DNA of 64,000 nucleotides from Eublepharis macularius (GCF_028583425.1 NC_072806.1:38920001-38984000); one strand, 5' to 3'; positions 34,101-49,100 are shown, counted from the first letter of the stretch. Numbers and translations: made by a program. Notes: generated from the sequence alone by a model not told the origin.

Positions 34101-37100
34101 CCTCTTCAAAAATTTAGACATGCCACCTGTGGTTAAGTTTCCACCAATTTTTCTTCTAATTTCTTCATAACTGTAGCCTTGTTCACTTAATAGTACTATT
34201 TTACATCGCTTTCTGGGTGACCACTCAACTCTTTGTGCCAGTTCTTTAATTGTATTGCGTTGAATGGCTACATTCAAGCGAAGGAAAGCTACTTCATATC
34301 AACCTAAGCAAGTTGTGCTTCCTTTTCCTGGTTATTTGGCTATAACATTTGATACAATACAGATAATTGAACAAACTTTGTTGCATTACATTCTAGATTA
34401 AATTATCTTTCCATTGATATATAATTTTATGGTATTACTCCAAAAAAAGTGGTGTTATGAGCCATCAAACCTCAAAAATGCACTTTTCCCAAAAGGTTTC
34501 CACAATTTTGGCCATTAGTGTAATAACATTTTGACTAGCATTTATTTATTTACTTCATTTACTTCCCCCCCCCCCATGGGACCCAATGTGGCTGACAACA
34601 TTCTCTGTATCCTCCTCATGTGAGGTAGATTACGCTGAGAGGGGCGACTGGCCAAGGTCTCCTGGCAAGCTTCCATGTCAGTCAGGATTTGAACCTGGAC
34701 CTCCCAGAACGAATGTTTTACATGTCTAAAACAATTTCAGAGATGGTCACACAGGGTGCCTGGAGAAGGGTATGTCTTGTCATAAGCAGTAAGGACTGCC
34801 ACAAACATTTGCCTGCAAATATTTTCAGGGTGGAAGGTGTGCTGTGGGTGGGGGGTGCTTTCCTCCAAACTTTTTGGTTTTTTCCTCTTGACGATGCTGG
34901 TCATAGCTCCTTGCAACTCTTGTTTTTCCTTGCTATCACAGCACCATTTTTTGTTTCACTATGTGGTCCCAACCAATGGGGGATCATATGGTGAATACAA
35001 TGATAACATCATGATTGACCTTGCAGATCAGACTCCAAGATGAAGTCGCAGTAGAAATCAAAGCCATTTCAGAGTGAGAGTAACTGCAACAAATTGCCTT
35101 AATTAGGAATGGGTGATTGGGAGGCATGGAGTGCTGTTGTCAGCTTTGGCTTCCAAACAGTAGTGAAGGTCTCGCACTGTCAATGCTTTGCATGTGTTTA
35201 CTCCCATTCCAGACTCCTCCAGTTGATGGAATAGGGGTTGGGTGCTTTGGTAGTGAACCAAAGCATTTATGAAAAGCACCTAACCATTTCAGCCCTGCTC
35301 TATGAACAATATCTGATAGGTACTTGGAGCAATCACCCTGAAACATACGCTTGCTTCCTGCTGGGGAAGCCAGTTTTGATTCTTCCAGGGTATGACGCAA
35401 AGCGCTATGAAGTGATAGTGGCCACAGATACCTTCGTTCCCGGAGTTGTGCCCTGACTTACGGTCACAACATGTTTCCAGTCTGATGATCTGATCGCATG
35501 GAGGGGCATCCACAACCCAGGCCACAATTCCATCAACAAGACCCTTCTGGTTGGCAGGGAAGATCCCGAGGTGGTCTCCAGGGAGATACTGGATTTCCTG
35601 GTCGGGCTTGCAGGAAAGCTTAATTAGGAGGGTTTCACGGCTGAAGCAACAAGGAAAGACCAGATTTTTAGCAGTTGCCGGATATCCTTTTGAGACCAAA
35701 AGACGGGGTGCATTTTTTCATGTGTCAGAAGGGGAGAATTGTGGCTTCAGATTTTTCTAAAGGCTTCTTGACCAGTTGTAGAATAAGGGGCCAGTTAAGT
35801 CTCTGTTTTAACCAGATCTTTCATTAGAATGATGAGGCCTTTGAACTGTGCAGACCATTTAAGTGGTTCAGCTGCAAATCAGCACTCTGCTGGTTCAAAT
35901 CCCACTCCTGCCATGAGCTCAGTAGGTGGCCTTGGGTCAGCCACTCCTCACAGCCCCAGCTCCTCAGCTGTATTGTGGGGATAACAATAACACTAACTTG
36001 TTCACCATCTGGTTGGGGTACTAATCTGTCTAGAACAGCAATCATCATCATCATCATCATCATCTTGTAACTTATAGAGTACTCATGAACACCATAACTG
36101 GCCTGCAAAGGGTTCAAAGTTATGTAAACCTTTACTTCTACTCTAGGCTACTCCATTTTCCATGTAATCTTCTACTATAATAATAACATTCGAATTATAT
36201 ACCACCCTTCAGGATAACTTAATGCCCACTCAGAGTGGTTTACAAAGTGTGCTATTATTATCTCCACAACAACAAACACCCTGTGAGGTGGGTGGGGCTG
36301 AGAGAACTCTGAGAGAGCTGCCACTGACCCAAGGTCACCCAGCTGAGAAGTGGGGAATCAAACCCAGTCCTCCAGATTAGAGTCCAATGCTCTTAACCAC
36401 TACACCAACTGTAAGGTAAGTTATTTTGTAGTTGATTTCCCTGTCTGCGTGCATGCAAATCCAACTCTATGCATTTAACTGAAAGGAGGAATCCTAAATA
36501 CAACTTCATATTTAGTACAGTAAATTGGAGTCATTGCCAAATGCATTGGCAATGCATTCATTTTTTTAAAAAACCATGTAATGCTTTCCCCAAATATAGG
36601 AGCATTACAGTATTGTTGCTAGCGATGTACAAATATACCCCATTTTGTTGAAGGCTTTCATGACCGGAGAACATTAGTTGTTGTAGATTTTCCGGGCTGT
36701 ATGGCCGTGGTCTTGGCATTGTAGTTCCTGACGTTTCACCAGAAGCTGTGACTGGCATCTTCAGAGGTATAGCACCAAAAGACAGAGATCTCTCAGTGTT
36801 AATGTGTGGAGAAGTTGTTAGCAGGTAATTTATATCTACTCAGGAAGGTGGGTTTGGGCTGAGTCATCTTGTAGGAGTTTCCCAGGGTGTGGAATGCTAA
36901 TGGGGGGAAGTTTCACTGTATCCTGAGGAGGTTCTTTTGCATATGGATTGGTGGTTGATACGCTAATCTTATCTGCAGGGCTATTGTAAGATGCAGAGTA
37001 TTTTGTTAGTCTGGTGTTTTTCAGGACTGGAAACCATGCCCTATTCATTCTTAAACTCTCTTCTTTTCTGATGGTTGTTGTGGATTTTCCGGGCTGTATC

Positions 37101-40100
37101 GCCATGGTCTTGGCATTATAGTTCCTGACATTTCACCAGCAGCTGTGACTGGCATCAAAGACAGCTGCTGGCAAGACGTCAGGAACTACAATGCCAAGAC
37201 CACAGCTATACAGCCTGGAAAATCCACAACAACCATCGTTCTCCGGCCATGAAAGCCTTCGACAATATATTTCTTTTTTTCTGTTGAAATTGTGCTTATG
37301 CTTATGAATTTCAATGGTTTCCCTGTGCAATCTGACAAAGTAGTCGGATGTGTTGTCCGGTATTTTAGTGTCCTGGAATAAGATACTGTGTCGAGTTAGG
37401 CTGTGTTCAGCCACTGCTGATTTTTCAGGTTGGCCAAGTTTGCAATGTCTTTCATGTTCTTTTATTGTCTGGATGCTACACTACCACCAATCCGTATGCA
37501 AAACAACCTGGGAAACTCTTACAGGATGACTCAGCCCAAACCCACCTTCCTGAGTAGATACAAATTACCTGCTAACATCTTCTCCACACGTTGACACTGA
37601 GAGATCTCTGTCTTTTGGTGCTACACCTCTGAAGACACCAGTCAGAGCTGCTAGCAAAACGCCAGGAACTACAATGCCAAGACCATAGCCATGCAGCCTG
37701 GAAAATCTACAACAACTAATACCCCATTTTGTTCCTTTTTCTTTTTATACACTGAAACTCTTTTTCTTTTGCTCATTTTTGTTGCTGGCTTTCCCAATTT
37801 GTTTGTTGCTTTTGTGGCTGTCTATACACAATTAATGCAAAAACAGTTATCAATGCTTATGGTGATATTTCTATTAAATTTTGACAGTGTTGACCAGGAA
37901 AAGCGATAATCACAGGGTCATTCCAAACTGTGACAATCCAGGTGAGAAACTGGAACTTTCAAGTCAAAATATCATGTTCAAGAAATTCAGTATATTCTCA
38001 CATACGACCCATAGGTACAGATCCTTAAAAGTGGCATACCTGGACTGTAAACTTTGCAGATTGTGTCGAAATTTGAGCTTTGTCAGAATCACATTTTTCC
38101 CATGTAAGTCACCAAGTGCTGAGAAGCAAAAAAAAATGAATTAGTTCTTTCAACCTTAAATCATTATAGAAATGATCCCCTGTAGTTATGGGAACTTCAG
38201 CAAGTTCACTGTCACAAGCGTTTCCCTGTTCATATCCCAAATGCACGGATCTGGTCAAAACACGCAAAGAAACGTATGCACAAATGAAATATCTCTCATC
38301 AGTGGTGGAGCCCATGCACGCTGGAAGTCCAGGCATCTTTCCGAGCACAAATGGAACTAAGAACCTGGGACTAGGCTCATCATATTCATAATGCCACGAA
38401 TACATCTGATTGGGGTTGGTTGTTTAACTTTTGGAGCCTTTATGTGAAAGGGGATGCTGGACTCCTGAGACTTAATGGTGTTAATTAGATGGTTTCTCCC
38501 TTTTCTGGAGTAGCGTTCAGGGCAACCTTTCATGGACCATGTGGGAGGGAGGGGGAAGACAATACCAGAGCTGTGTGTAGAAATATCTTTATCAATGTAC
38601 AGGTAGGGCAGGTATTGCAGTCATTGCAACTACAAGCACACCTGGGTGGCTGTTCCAGAGAGAGAGAGAGAGAGAGAAGAGAGAGAGAGGACAGCATACC
38701 TTTCCACAAATCCAGTGGCTGAGAGTCATATACAATCCTAAAATCTTTCGGATCCCAGGTTACATTGCAGGTGTACACTTTGGGTAACTGGATCTTGTGT
38801 TTTTCATGGACGTCAAAGATTTCACAGGCACACTTTTAGAACAAAAGAAGGGTAGATGATTAAGAATAGTAATAAGCTGTTGTTTTTACTAATAATATTC
38901 TATGCAATGTACTAACTCTTAATCGCACATAGTTGCTGGGGAAGGAGATATTGAGCATAATTCAGACATCATTAAGTCCTAACCCAGATGAAGCCAATCA
39001 CAAGAAATGATGTGCAAATATGACCCTTTTAGTTTCCTTTTATAAGCTTTTGTTGTAATCACTTTTGTTTCTACCATATTTGTTATTGTTTTTCTCTATT
39101 CATTTGTTTCTTTGACAACATTTCAACATCATTTTTAAGGGGATAAGATTTTTAAGAAAAAGAAAGAAAAGGCAAGATTTTGAAGTTTGTAACAAATACT
39201 TGACACCGTCTACCAAGCACAGGGCGCAACGTTACACAAAACCTTTTCTGAGCAAGTCCAGCGTCCAGGGAGTCGCGCTCTCAAATGATTAGTCCTCATG
39301 ACTTCCTGGTGCCTTTCGGTCCCAGGCCTGCAACCTGGTAGTAGACACCCCATCGTGGTTATTGTAGTTACCTGGAATGTATTAACTGCCCAGACACGAA
39401 AAGCTTCCTCCTGTCCATTGAGTTCATCCCCTTCTCCTATTGGGGTGACTGGAGAGGCCCCCAGCTGTGCGAGCTTTTGGTCGATGGAATGGGCAAAGGC
39501 ACAGAACTCTGGATACATGCTCGACCCCAAGCCAAATATGGCATATCTGTTCCAAGAAAAAGCTGCATTGATGGTATTTGTTGATGAATTAAAAGGAGGT
39601 GATAACACAACTAAAGCACAAGAATTCCCAGAATTCCTTGGTGAAGAGCCATGACATTTAAAACAGTATAAAACCGATATATTGGAATCAGTGGGCTTAG
39701 ACTGGAGTAACTCTGCTTAGGATTGCACTGATAAGCTTGTACTTCAGCTAGGATCGCAATGGAATACATTTTAGAACAAATAAAGCATGCTTTAATTACA
39801 TTAACACTTGTCAAATTTAGGGTTTTTTGTGGTTCTGAGAGTAAGATTCAAGACAATTCCATTTAAGCAACAGGAGCATTTGCTCATTCATATGAAGGTT
39901 TATTTAACATTTACAATGAATTAATGGGAAAATGGAGAGAGGTTTGGTCTTCCCCGTGTTGACACATAACTTGAACTATTTTGATGTAGTAATACTAACC
40001 TGGAGTGGTTAAATTTGCAATGATATTCATGCAGGATTTTATTGCACTTGCTTTTTTATATAGTAAGTTATTTGTATAAAAATATTTAAATATTGTGGAT

Positions 40101-43100
40101 TTATATCAATACATTTAATCATGTTTATACTTTTTCTCCCTTTTCTATATTTAATAGAATATATTTTTAAAGCCACCTGGAGAAGCGAAGACAGTTTCAA
40201 GTCTCTGTAGAGACTTGACTGGAAATCTCTATAGCCAAAGTATATTCAGTTACCTGAATTTGTTACCCAGGTGTTTCATAGTCAGCAGAGCATTCTTCAG
40301 TTTCTGCAACAGGAATAAAGAGAATTAAGTTGAATCAACAGTCCCCATTGATAAAACGAAGCAAAACGAACACCGAAGCGAAGTGAAAAATTACTTTTCC
40401 ATTGCTGGGTGAATCGCCATTTCCAAAAGTGCTGGTCACCACCAAAAGCAGGGTTTCTTTCTCCAGCTCACTTAGATTGTACCTATCCATACAGATAACC
40501 TAGAAGGGAAAAAGGCTTCATAAGGAGAGGAGCTACACGTGTTCCCTAGATCCACCTTCACCTCTACCTGCTCCTTAGCACATGTACTGTTTGGCCAGAA
40601 GGCCACAGTGCAGAGGTAGAGCTGGGGTTGCCAGTCCCCTCTGGGGGTGCGGGATCCCCCACTCCCACCCTCCACTCCCTGCTCCCCCTTACCTTGCTGA
40701 TGGGAGAAAAGGTGGGGGAATGTGCCTCCTGGGGTGTGTTCCTAGGTGGTGCAGCACGCTCCCGTGCACAGCAGCATCCCAATTTGGCCCAAATTGGGCA
40801 GCAGCCCAATTCGGCCACTGTGGAGCACAACAGTGCTCCCATGCTCCACAGTGACGCTATTCAGCCCACATCAGCCTGAATCCAGTGCAATTCATCCCAA
40901 ATCCGTCTGGATTTGGCCTGAATTGAGACTCTGAGGAGCATGGGAGCATTCCAGGGCCCATTATGCTGCCCCAACAGTGTTCCCATGCTCCACAGAGACC
41001 TCATTTGGGTTGGATCAGGCCGATTCAGAACACGGGAGCCCTTCCAGGGGCAGCAAGTGGCCCGCGTGATGATGTCACTTCCTGGAAGTGACATCATTAT
41101 GCAGGCCAGGAGCATGCAACGGGACCCACCCAGGTAATAATAATAATAATAACATTTGATTTATATACCGCCCTTCAGGACAACTTAATGCCCACTCAGA
41201 GCAGTTTACAAAGTATACCATTATTATCCACACAACAGAACACACTGTGAGGTGGGTGGGGCTAGGGCCTCCACCTCCCACTGGGAGGGTAAGGGGACCT
41301 GGCAACCATAGAGCATATACGTTGCCTGTAGAGGTCCCAGATTCAATCCTTGGGATCTCCAGTTCAAGGCAGCAGCTCTTAGGAAAGATCTCACCTTGCC
41401 CAAGACCCTGCAGAGCCACTTCCAGTCAGAGGAGACAAGACAGAGCTACATGGACTAAGGTTCTGACTGCATGCAAGGCAGCTTGGTATATCTATGCAAG
41501 GCCTTAATAGAGAAGGGCCCTGTGAGAGAGTGAGGCCATGGCTCAGTGGCAATTCCTCTGCTCGGCATGCAGATGTCCCCAGGTTCAGTCAGTGTTATCG
41601 CCGGGTCAAGGATCTCAAGTAGACAGAGGAGGGGAACATTTCTGTGTTTGAGACCCTGGACAGCAGCGGCCTATCAGAGGAGACAATACTGGGCTAGATA
41701 AACTGTGGTTTCACTCCAGAGGATGCTTCATATCTTCATTGTGTGTGAGTGTGTGTGTGTGAATTTCTGATGATGATTGGTATATAACATTCAATTTATA
41801 TACCACCTTTCAGGATAACTTAACGCCCACTCAGAGTGGTGTATAAAGTGTGTATTATTATTATCCCCCCAAACAATCACCCTGTGAGGTGGGTGGGGCT
41901 GGGAGAGCTCTGAAAAAGCTGTGACTGAATGAAGGCCACCCAGCTGGCTTCAAGTGGAGGAGTGAGGAATCAAACCTGGTTCTCCAGATTAGAGTCCCGC
42001 GCTCTTAACCACTGCCCCAAACTGGCTCTCTGGCCCTATTTCTCAAGGATAGGGCCAGCGGCCAAGATTCCACTCTGCCATGCGCAAGAGGTGGAAGGGC
42101 TGGTAGATAGATAGTCTGAATATCTTTGTGTTTCCTTTCCCTCCTCTCTCTTGGAGAAGGAACTTCAATGCGAGTCCCCTTACCTTGGGACTGAAGGCAC
42201 AATTGAAGAGATCCTTTAGGCTGTGGGCCAGGGTTTCAGATCTTCCCGTTTCTGTGGCATACAGGATGGTTACTTTTGTCCTGTTAGCTGTGGCTCTCTG
42301 CATCAGTGAGGAAGCAAAAAGGACAGCCCTGGGAAAGAACAGGTGGGAATGCCTCATCATTTATTAGAGCAAAAATTGCATTTAGACTTCTTTTGTTTTA
42401 AAGTTAGATTTCTTCTATTCCTTAAACAAACAAGATTCTGGGCCAATAAACAGGGCCTTAAAATAATTCTGGGTTGAAACCCATTTGTAACAATGCTGAA
42501 AGATAGTTTTCCACCTAGGCTACCCAACCTTTGGGGTCATTGCCAAGGCCACACTGGACTTCCAGTGGACAGTTTGTGGCCTGGAAGAAAAACCAGCATA
42601 AGCCGTCATATCCTGTTTCTGGCGGAAGGATTTGAAGCCCTGAATTTAAAGAACCCAACCCCCCCCCCCCATTAAAGCTGTATGGACCTAAATTGATCAC
42701 CTAAAAGGGGCTTTTAAAAACCTCTTTTAGCTGTTTTATGGTCTGCTTCTGGCCTGAGAACATTTTAAGCGGCTTTGTGTATTTTCTTTGTTTGTTTAAA
42801 ACATTCATTAGCTGCCTTTTGACCTTGCAGGAACTCAAGATGGCAGACAATATAACTATGCTGTTTTATGTTGTTTTTATGCTCTGGTGTGTTTTGAAAG
42901 GCTTGTTTTTAATGGCTTTTTGACTTCTTTCTCCATGCATACCATGGTCCTGATCCAAATCAAGCACCACACACATAGGAAATGTGGAGAACGAGTGTGA
43001 TATAGGATGGGGGCCCCAAACTCCACCTGTGGACCCCATAATGTGTGGGTTGCCATGTGATCACATGTGCAGCCATAATCAGAGGTAGGCTGCCCCTGAA

Positions 43101-46100
43101 CATTCAGGTTAATTTTTTCAGCTCTTAGAGGGAATAGCTCTTGATCTTGCTAATAGCTATGAATTTGCCTAATTCCTTGGGTAGGACAGGGCTCTCAGTA
43201 GCTGCCTGGCTGGCTGTGGTAAACCTCTAGTTACCACTGGAACCAAATCTCAGGAGATGGTGAATCCCCTTGAATGCAAACACTTGCACTTAACTAGATC
43301 AAGATGCCCAACTGCAGGGCCCGGGCATCGCTTCTCTGGAATTGCTCCTAAACAGTAATATGGGACCCCCCCCATCCCAAATCACATGAATCGTGAATGA
43401 AAAACAATTTCTGAAATGACATAAAGAAGTCACACCGAGAAAAAAAGGGCTTGCATTCCAGGGTTGGTTGCCTTGGACCCTGGCAAAAGCACACCGTTTC
43501 CCCCACTTTGGACCCTGCTGAACATACTGAATATGCGGCCAAAATCCTGGAAACTTACTTTGCCCAAATGCGGAACTTGATCTCTTTTCTCCTTGGCTTC
43601 CGTTCTTCATCCTTCCAGCTGTGCGTTTTCCAAGCATCCACCTTGATAGGGAGGAGGAGTCGGATGCGATTTCAGAACCTCTCCCTTTACCTTTCGATTT
43701 GCCACTGAATCGAGGGGTCAGGAGTGCTGCAGCTTCTCTTGCCTGCTTCCTCCCCATCCCTGTCCTTTGCCCACCTCCCTTGCCCCACCTGCTGTTTGGT
43801 ACCCCTGGAGTCCTACATGCTACAGGGTGAAGGTGGTTCCTTTTGAAAAGGTTGAAGACCAAATGATACATCCAACATGGGTTGTGTTGACAGCATGACT
43901 CACAGCCACACGTGCACAGGGGAACTCCCCTTTCCAAAAAGCTCCACTGCTCAGGATGGCTCCCAGCACCACAAGGGTGCACGAGGGCTTCAGCTTCCCT
44001 CCCACACTGTTGCAGGCAGCAGAAACAGCTGCAGGGAAGGGGTCCTGCCTGCCCCTTCCCTGGGCTCTGTGTGTCCTGTAAACGGCACGTCTGCGATCAG
44101 AGTCCCAGTAATTGAGCTTAACTGCCCAAAGCAGCCCAGTATAAACCAGGGCGATGCTACTGGGTAATTCCCCCACCCCCAGAGGTTTCCATGATTGGAA
44201 ATTGCTCTCCCAGACTGCCTTAAGGTCCGCAGTGGGGGCAGGAGGGGGAATTACAGGTGCCAGTATTATCTCCCAACTGAGTCTTTACACTGTTGGAGGG
44301 AGAAAGGTGTTTTCAGTCTAGCAGATTTTACTACCCTTTTCCAAGAAGCTCAGTATTTATAGTTCTCCTTTCCTTCATTTTGTCATTACAACAACCCTGT
44401 CAAGTAGGCTCGGTTGAGAGAAAAGGCCACGTTGCAAGGCTGAGTGAGAGTTTGAACTCAGGTCTCTCCAGTCCTAGTCCAACTTCTCTCCACTGTGTGT
44501 GTGTCATCAAGTCACAACTGACTTATGGCAGCGCCTGCTGGGGTTTTCAAGGCGAGAGACTACTAGAGCTGATTTGCCATTTGTCTCCAATCCAAGTACT
44601 AACCCCGTGCCAAACCCTGCTTAGTTTCTGAGGGAAGTCTAGGCAGGCTTCCCTCCTGTTGTGCATCCCTCCTGTCAACCTACCAGGGCTTGGAGAATAT
44701 TTGGTCTTGAAGTTATGGCAGTTATGACAGTCCCTGTGTAGGATCCTCGGAACATTATTGGAGCCAAGGCCTGGAGGGTGCGCGGCAGGAAAACTATTCT
44801 CAAGGGGGGGGGGGGGTCCGCAGTCGCTGACCGGCTTACTAGTTCAAAACACTGGATACCAAATTACGCAAACCACGCCCGAAGCAGCCCACAGCTGCTT
44901 TTGCATGACAAAAGATAGCCCCCCCCCCGAAAAAGGGCCAGCTTCGATGGTGGGCATGTGTGTGCCTGCTGAGGCCCCCCTGACCCAGCAGGGCCTCCCA
45001 CTGACCGGAGATGCCGGACTGACCTCTCACCCCCAGTGAGAGAGGCGTCTGGCAGCAGCAGAGGAAGCAGAGCACAAGGCAGTGCGTTTCGCTGCCTCTC
45101 CCAGGCACTGGGATCTAACTGGGGTGATCCAACTGAGATCACCCCCTAGGATCTTGCGACATCATTGGGGTCTCTAGAGCAATCTCCCGTTTCTGGATGG
45201 GAGGAAAGCGAGATGAATGAATCCCCAACCTTTCCAGACACCTTTTAGACTTGTTGACTGTGATAGCGCAAATAAGCTCTACTTTGCGTCCTCAAGCATA
45301 GACACAGCCGAGGGGGGAAAGAAGGGAGACTCAATTGTTGGGAGAAGGGAACTGGACTGGAGTAGGGAGCTGTGATAAACATCCTGTACTCAAAGGTCCT
45401 AGATAACGTTCACTTTGTCTTGAAAGGAACACAGAGCCACGTGTAACATGTAGCTCTGCCCCTAAGTAGGCCCTCAAGACGCTGGCCTGAGTCAACCCCT
45501 CCCAGGAAGGAACATTCCCTTAAAACCTGACCACTGTTTGCTCACCTGGTAGTAATAGAAAGGAGAGAGGGTGTAGTTCAACATCTCTTGGTGGAAGATG
45601 GGCGTGATGCTGCCCGAGATGGGAGGCACAAGCCAGACCCAGTCAGCTGGACACCCTCCTCGCGTCCGATGTTCATTCTGCATGTACTTCATGAAGGATT
45701 CGGCAGCCGAATGGTGATCCATGATGGTGACATTTTGTTTCTGGAATGAGCCACAGAAGGTGTGAGGGCTGAACTATGTGGATAATTTACTCAAGTAGTA
45801 ACTGGAAGGGCAATTTTTAAATCACGGGCTGTTTCTCCTGACCACACACGTGTTTGGATGTGCTGGCTAAACATTGAATTGATTAATATATTGAACTGAT
45901 TAATATGTTTATAGAATCATAGTGTTGGAAGGGACCTCTGGGGTCATCTAGTCCAACCCACTGCACAATGCAGGAAATTCACAACTACCTCCCTCCCCAC
46001 ACCCTCAGTGCCCCCTGCTCCATGCCCAGAAGATGTTGCATCAATCTCCGCCCCCCCCTTAATGATGCATATACTTACATATAGAGAGAGAACTGGTGTG

Positions 46101-49100
46101 ACCTTGGAAGAGGCGTCCCATCCTGCACGAGAGAAGAAATTCCTCTTCCAAGAAAGTATCATCTTGGAAAAGATATTTCCTCTCATACAAGAGAGGGAAT
46201 GCCTCTTCTAAGAAGGCACCTGCCACATACTGTTCTTGGCTGCAGCTTCCTAGGTTTCAGACAGAAATTTTGCAGCCTTGCTATCTGAGATCTTTTAATT
46301 TGGGGGGTCCGGGATTGAACCTGGGACCTTCCATATACAAAGCGTGTGTTCTGCCACTGAGCCATAGCCCCTCTTCTTAGTTTTCACTTACCTGGAAGCT
46401 ATGCAGCACAGCAACATTCACCTCTATCACAGCTCTGTCTTTCCACAGTGAGGAAAGCTTGTTGGTTTCCAGGCCCATTCTCCTCCCCACTTCCTACAAG
46501 GGACAACGTATAAGATTCTGTTTTTCAAGGACCAATGATGGCAGAATAAAAAAATTGCATCCAGACTCTAAACCCTGTCCCCAGTCACTGAACTTCTGTA
46601 ATGTTACAGAACATTCACTAACTTTTCAATTTCTGCAGTGGAAGTATCAGTTATGAAATATCAGTTATGAAACGAGTCTCCTTTTCCTGCTTCAAAAGGG
46701 TAGAGTATAGGATTGAACAATCAGTGCTTTTGACGGGGAATAGGATCCAAGAGCCCAAAGCAACAGCACTAGCAACTGCTCTTAACTAACCAGTAGCCCC
46801 AGGTCTCTTCCACATGGAACCATTTCCCCATGCTGAGGACTAGCTGTCCATATGCAAAATGTATACCCCTCCTTTCTGCTCTCATTGAGGCCACCGAGGC
46901 AGCCAACACATTAAAACATACATAATAAAACCATATCTTAAAAAAGATTAAAACCAACAAAAACATTAAAACAACAATTAAAACATAAGGCAGGAAGGAG
47001 GGATCACTGACGGAATGTCAATCAAAAGAAAAAACTCTTCACCCACTAGCAGAAAATCACTGAAGGGAACAGGCAAGAGAGCGTTACAGAGTTTTGGTGC
47101 CACCACTGAGAAGGCTCTCTCCTGGCAGCAGAATTCTGCACAAATTGAAGTTTTCAAGGGCAGCCCTACACAGAATGCACTGCAGCAAAGCAGGGCATGC
47201 ACCACAACAGCCAGATATTTCCTGCCCAGGAAGGGCCGCAGCTGGCTAACCAGATGAAGCTGGTAAAAAAGGCCCTCCTGGCCACAGCTGCCACCTGCTT
47301 ACCCAGCAGTAGGCCTGGGCCAACGAGCACCCCAAACTATGGACCTGTTCCTTCAAGGGAAGCGCAACCCCATCCCGAACAAGTGACACCTTAAAACTCG
47401 GTTGAGACCTTCTGCTCACCAATCACCACTCACGTCCATGTTGTTGATATTATGCTTCATTTTATTTACCTACATCCACTCCCAAACTGCCTCCCTGCTA
47501 CTGTTCAGAGATTCTGCAGTCTCCTTGGGATCAGCCAAAAGCGCGAGGCAGAGCTGAGTGTCAACTGCATATTGGTGACAACGCATTCCAGATTTCTGGA
47601 TGACGTCACCCAGCATTTTTGCGTAGATGTCAAAGAGTACAGGGAACAAGATGGAGGCTTGTGGGATCCCACAAGCTAAAGGGCTGAGCAGTAGACCCTT
47701 GCCTTAGGAACTTCACTCAATTCACTACAGAGGCATTCTTTTCTTGAAACAGCAAATGAGACCCAGGACTTGCCTGGTTTAACATGTGACTCACGATTTG
47801 CCTTAAAAATAGCACAGGGGCAGGGGATTCAGGTGCCCAGGGAACCCATGAAACCGACAGTGAGCCAAACAGCCCAGCCTCAAAAGAGTGCAGGGTGGGA
47901 GGGAAAGACAAAGCCCCTCCTGTCCCTGTACTGCTCTTGGAAGATGTTTGCCCACGTGCAATATTTTTAAGGTGAGTCCCGAGTCACCCATTAAACACGT
48001 GCTGGGGCGGGTTTTCTCCATGCCAACTTGTGTATAATGAATCATTTAATCAGACCTGAAGTATCAATACTTTTACTGTTTCTTCTTTTTTTCCCAGGGG
48101 ACTTCGTTGATGACCTGGTTAGGGATACAACCAGGTCATCACAAGCATTTCTTCTTTCCCATAATAGCATCATTTGAGAGCTCCCAGACAAGGTGATAGG
48201 CCGTGGATTCAGGACAGACGAAGTTAAACACTTCTTTACTCCACACGTAATGTAATTGTGGGAATCACAGCCACCAGCACAGACGGCTTTAAAAGGAGGT
48301 TAGACAGATCCCTGGAGGAAAGGCCCACCCATGGCCCATAGCCGGAGAGACTGAAGGGAACCTTCACTCCCAGTAGTAGCACTAAAACTCTGAATCCCGG
48401 CACCAGGGGGCGACACCAGGGGAAGGCCTTGGCCTCTCCATGCCCTGTGGGTTGGCCCTCCAAGGCCTGGTTGGCCACGGGGTGAAACAGAACACTGCAC
48501 TAGATGCACCGCAGTTCCGATCCAGCGGGGCACCTCTTGCGTCCTCTTGTGTCTTTAAGAAAAGTTACCTGGAGTATGTTGTAGCGCTGAGCATCACAGA
48601 AATCTCGTACCCCAATTTCCGTCCCCAAGTACCAGCCATTGAAAGGGCAAGCCGTAAACTCCAAGCCTCCGACCTCAAGCAGCATGTTTGACACTGCGGG
48701 GACCGCATACCACTTCAGGCCCAGCTCTTTAAACCACTCGTGCCTGACAAAAGAACCATACAGAGTTGCGTCAGCACCGGAGCATCCTCGGGGGCTTCCC
48801 CTCCTGGTTAAGCTTTCCTGAGGAACACGACAGACAGGGACTGGGCCAGGCAGGTTCAACAGTCAGCTCTGATGTAACTTTTCCACAATCCCTTGTTGCA
48901 GAAAAATGAAGCTGAACTGGGAGGGGGATGTTTGGGGGCACAAGCAGTGCCAGAATGAGCTGAACTGGATTGCCATACTGTGTCCTACGTAGGGCTGCCC
49001 TTGAAGAAAACCCAAACCGGTCCAGAAGGCAGCAGTCTGGTTAGCGTGAAGGGGTAGCTGATGTGAACGTATTTTGTCTGTCTTCAAACTGCTGCACAGG

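Noticed and set aside
31319..35461. Loss of NOS2 exon 21
   Set aside because: It looked missing at first, but a phase-compatible exon with conserved blocks is at 33075-33238.
43299..43982. 227-codon minus-strand frame as a separate gene
   Set aside because: It is an accidental open stretch running through NOS2 exon 13 and intron sequence in a different frame, with no recognisable domain.
46309..46374. Functional tRNA gene on the minus strand
   Set aside because: The A- and B-box-like sequence is there, but the arms do not pair properly and the head belongs to a multi-copy SINE.
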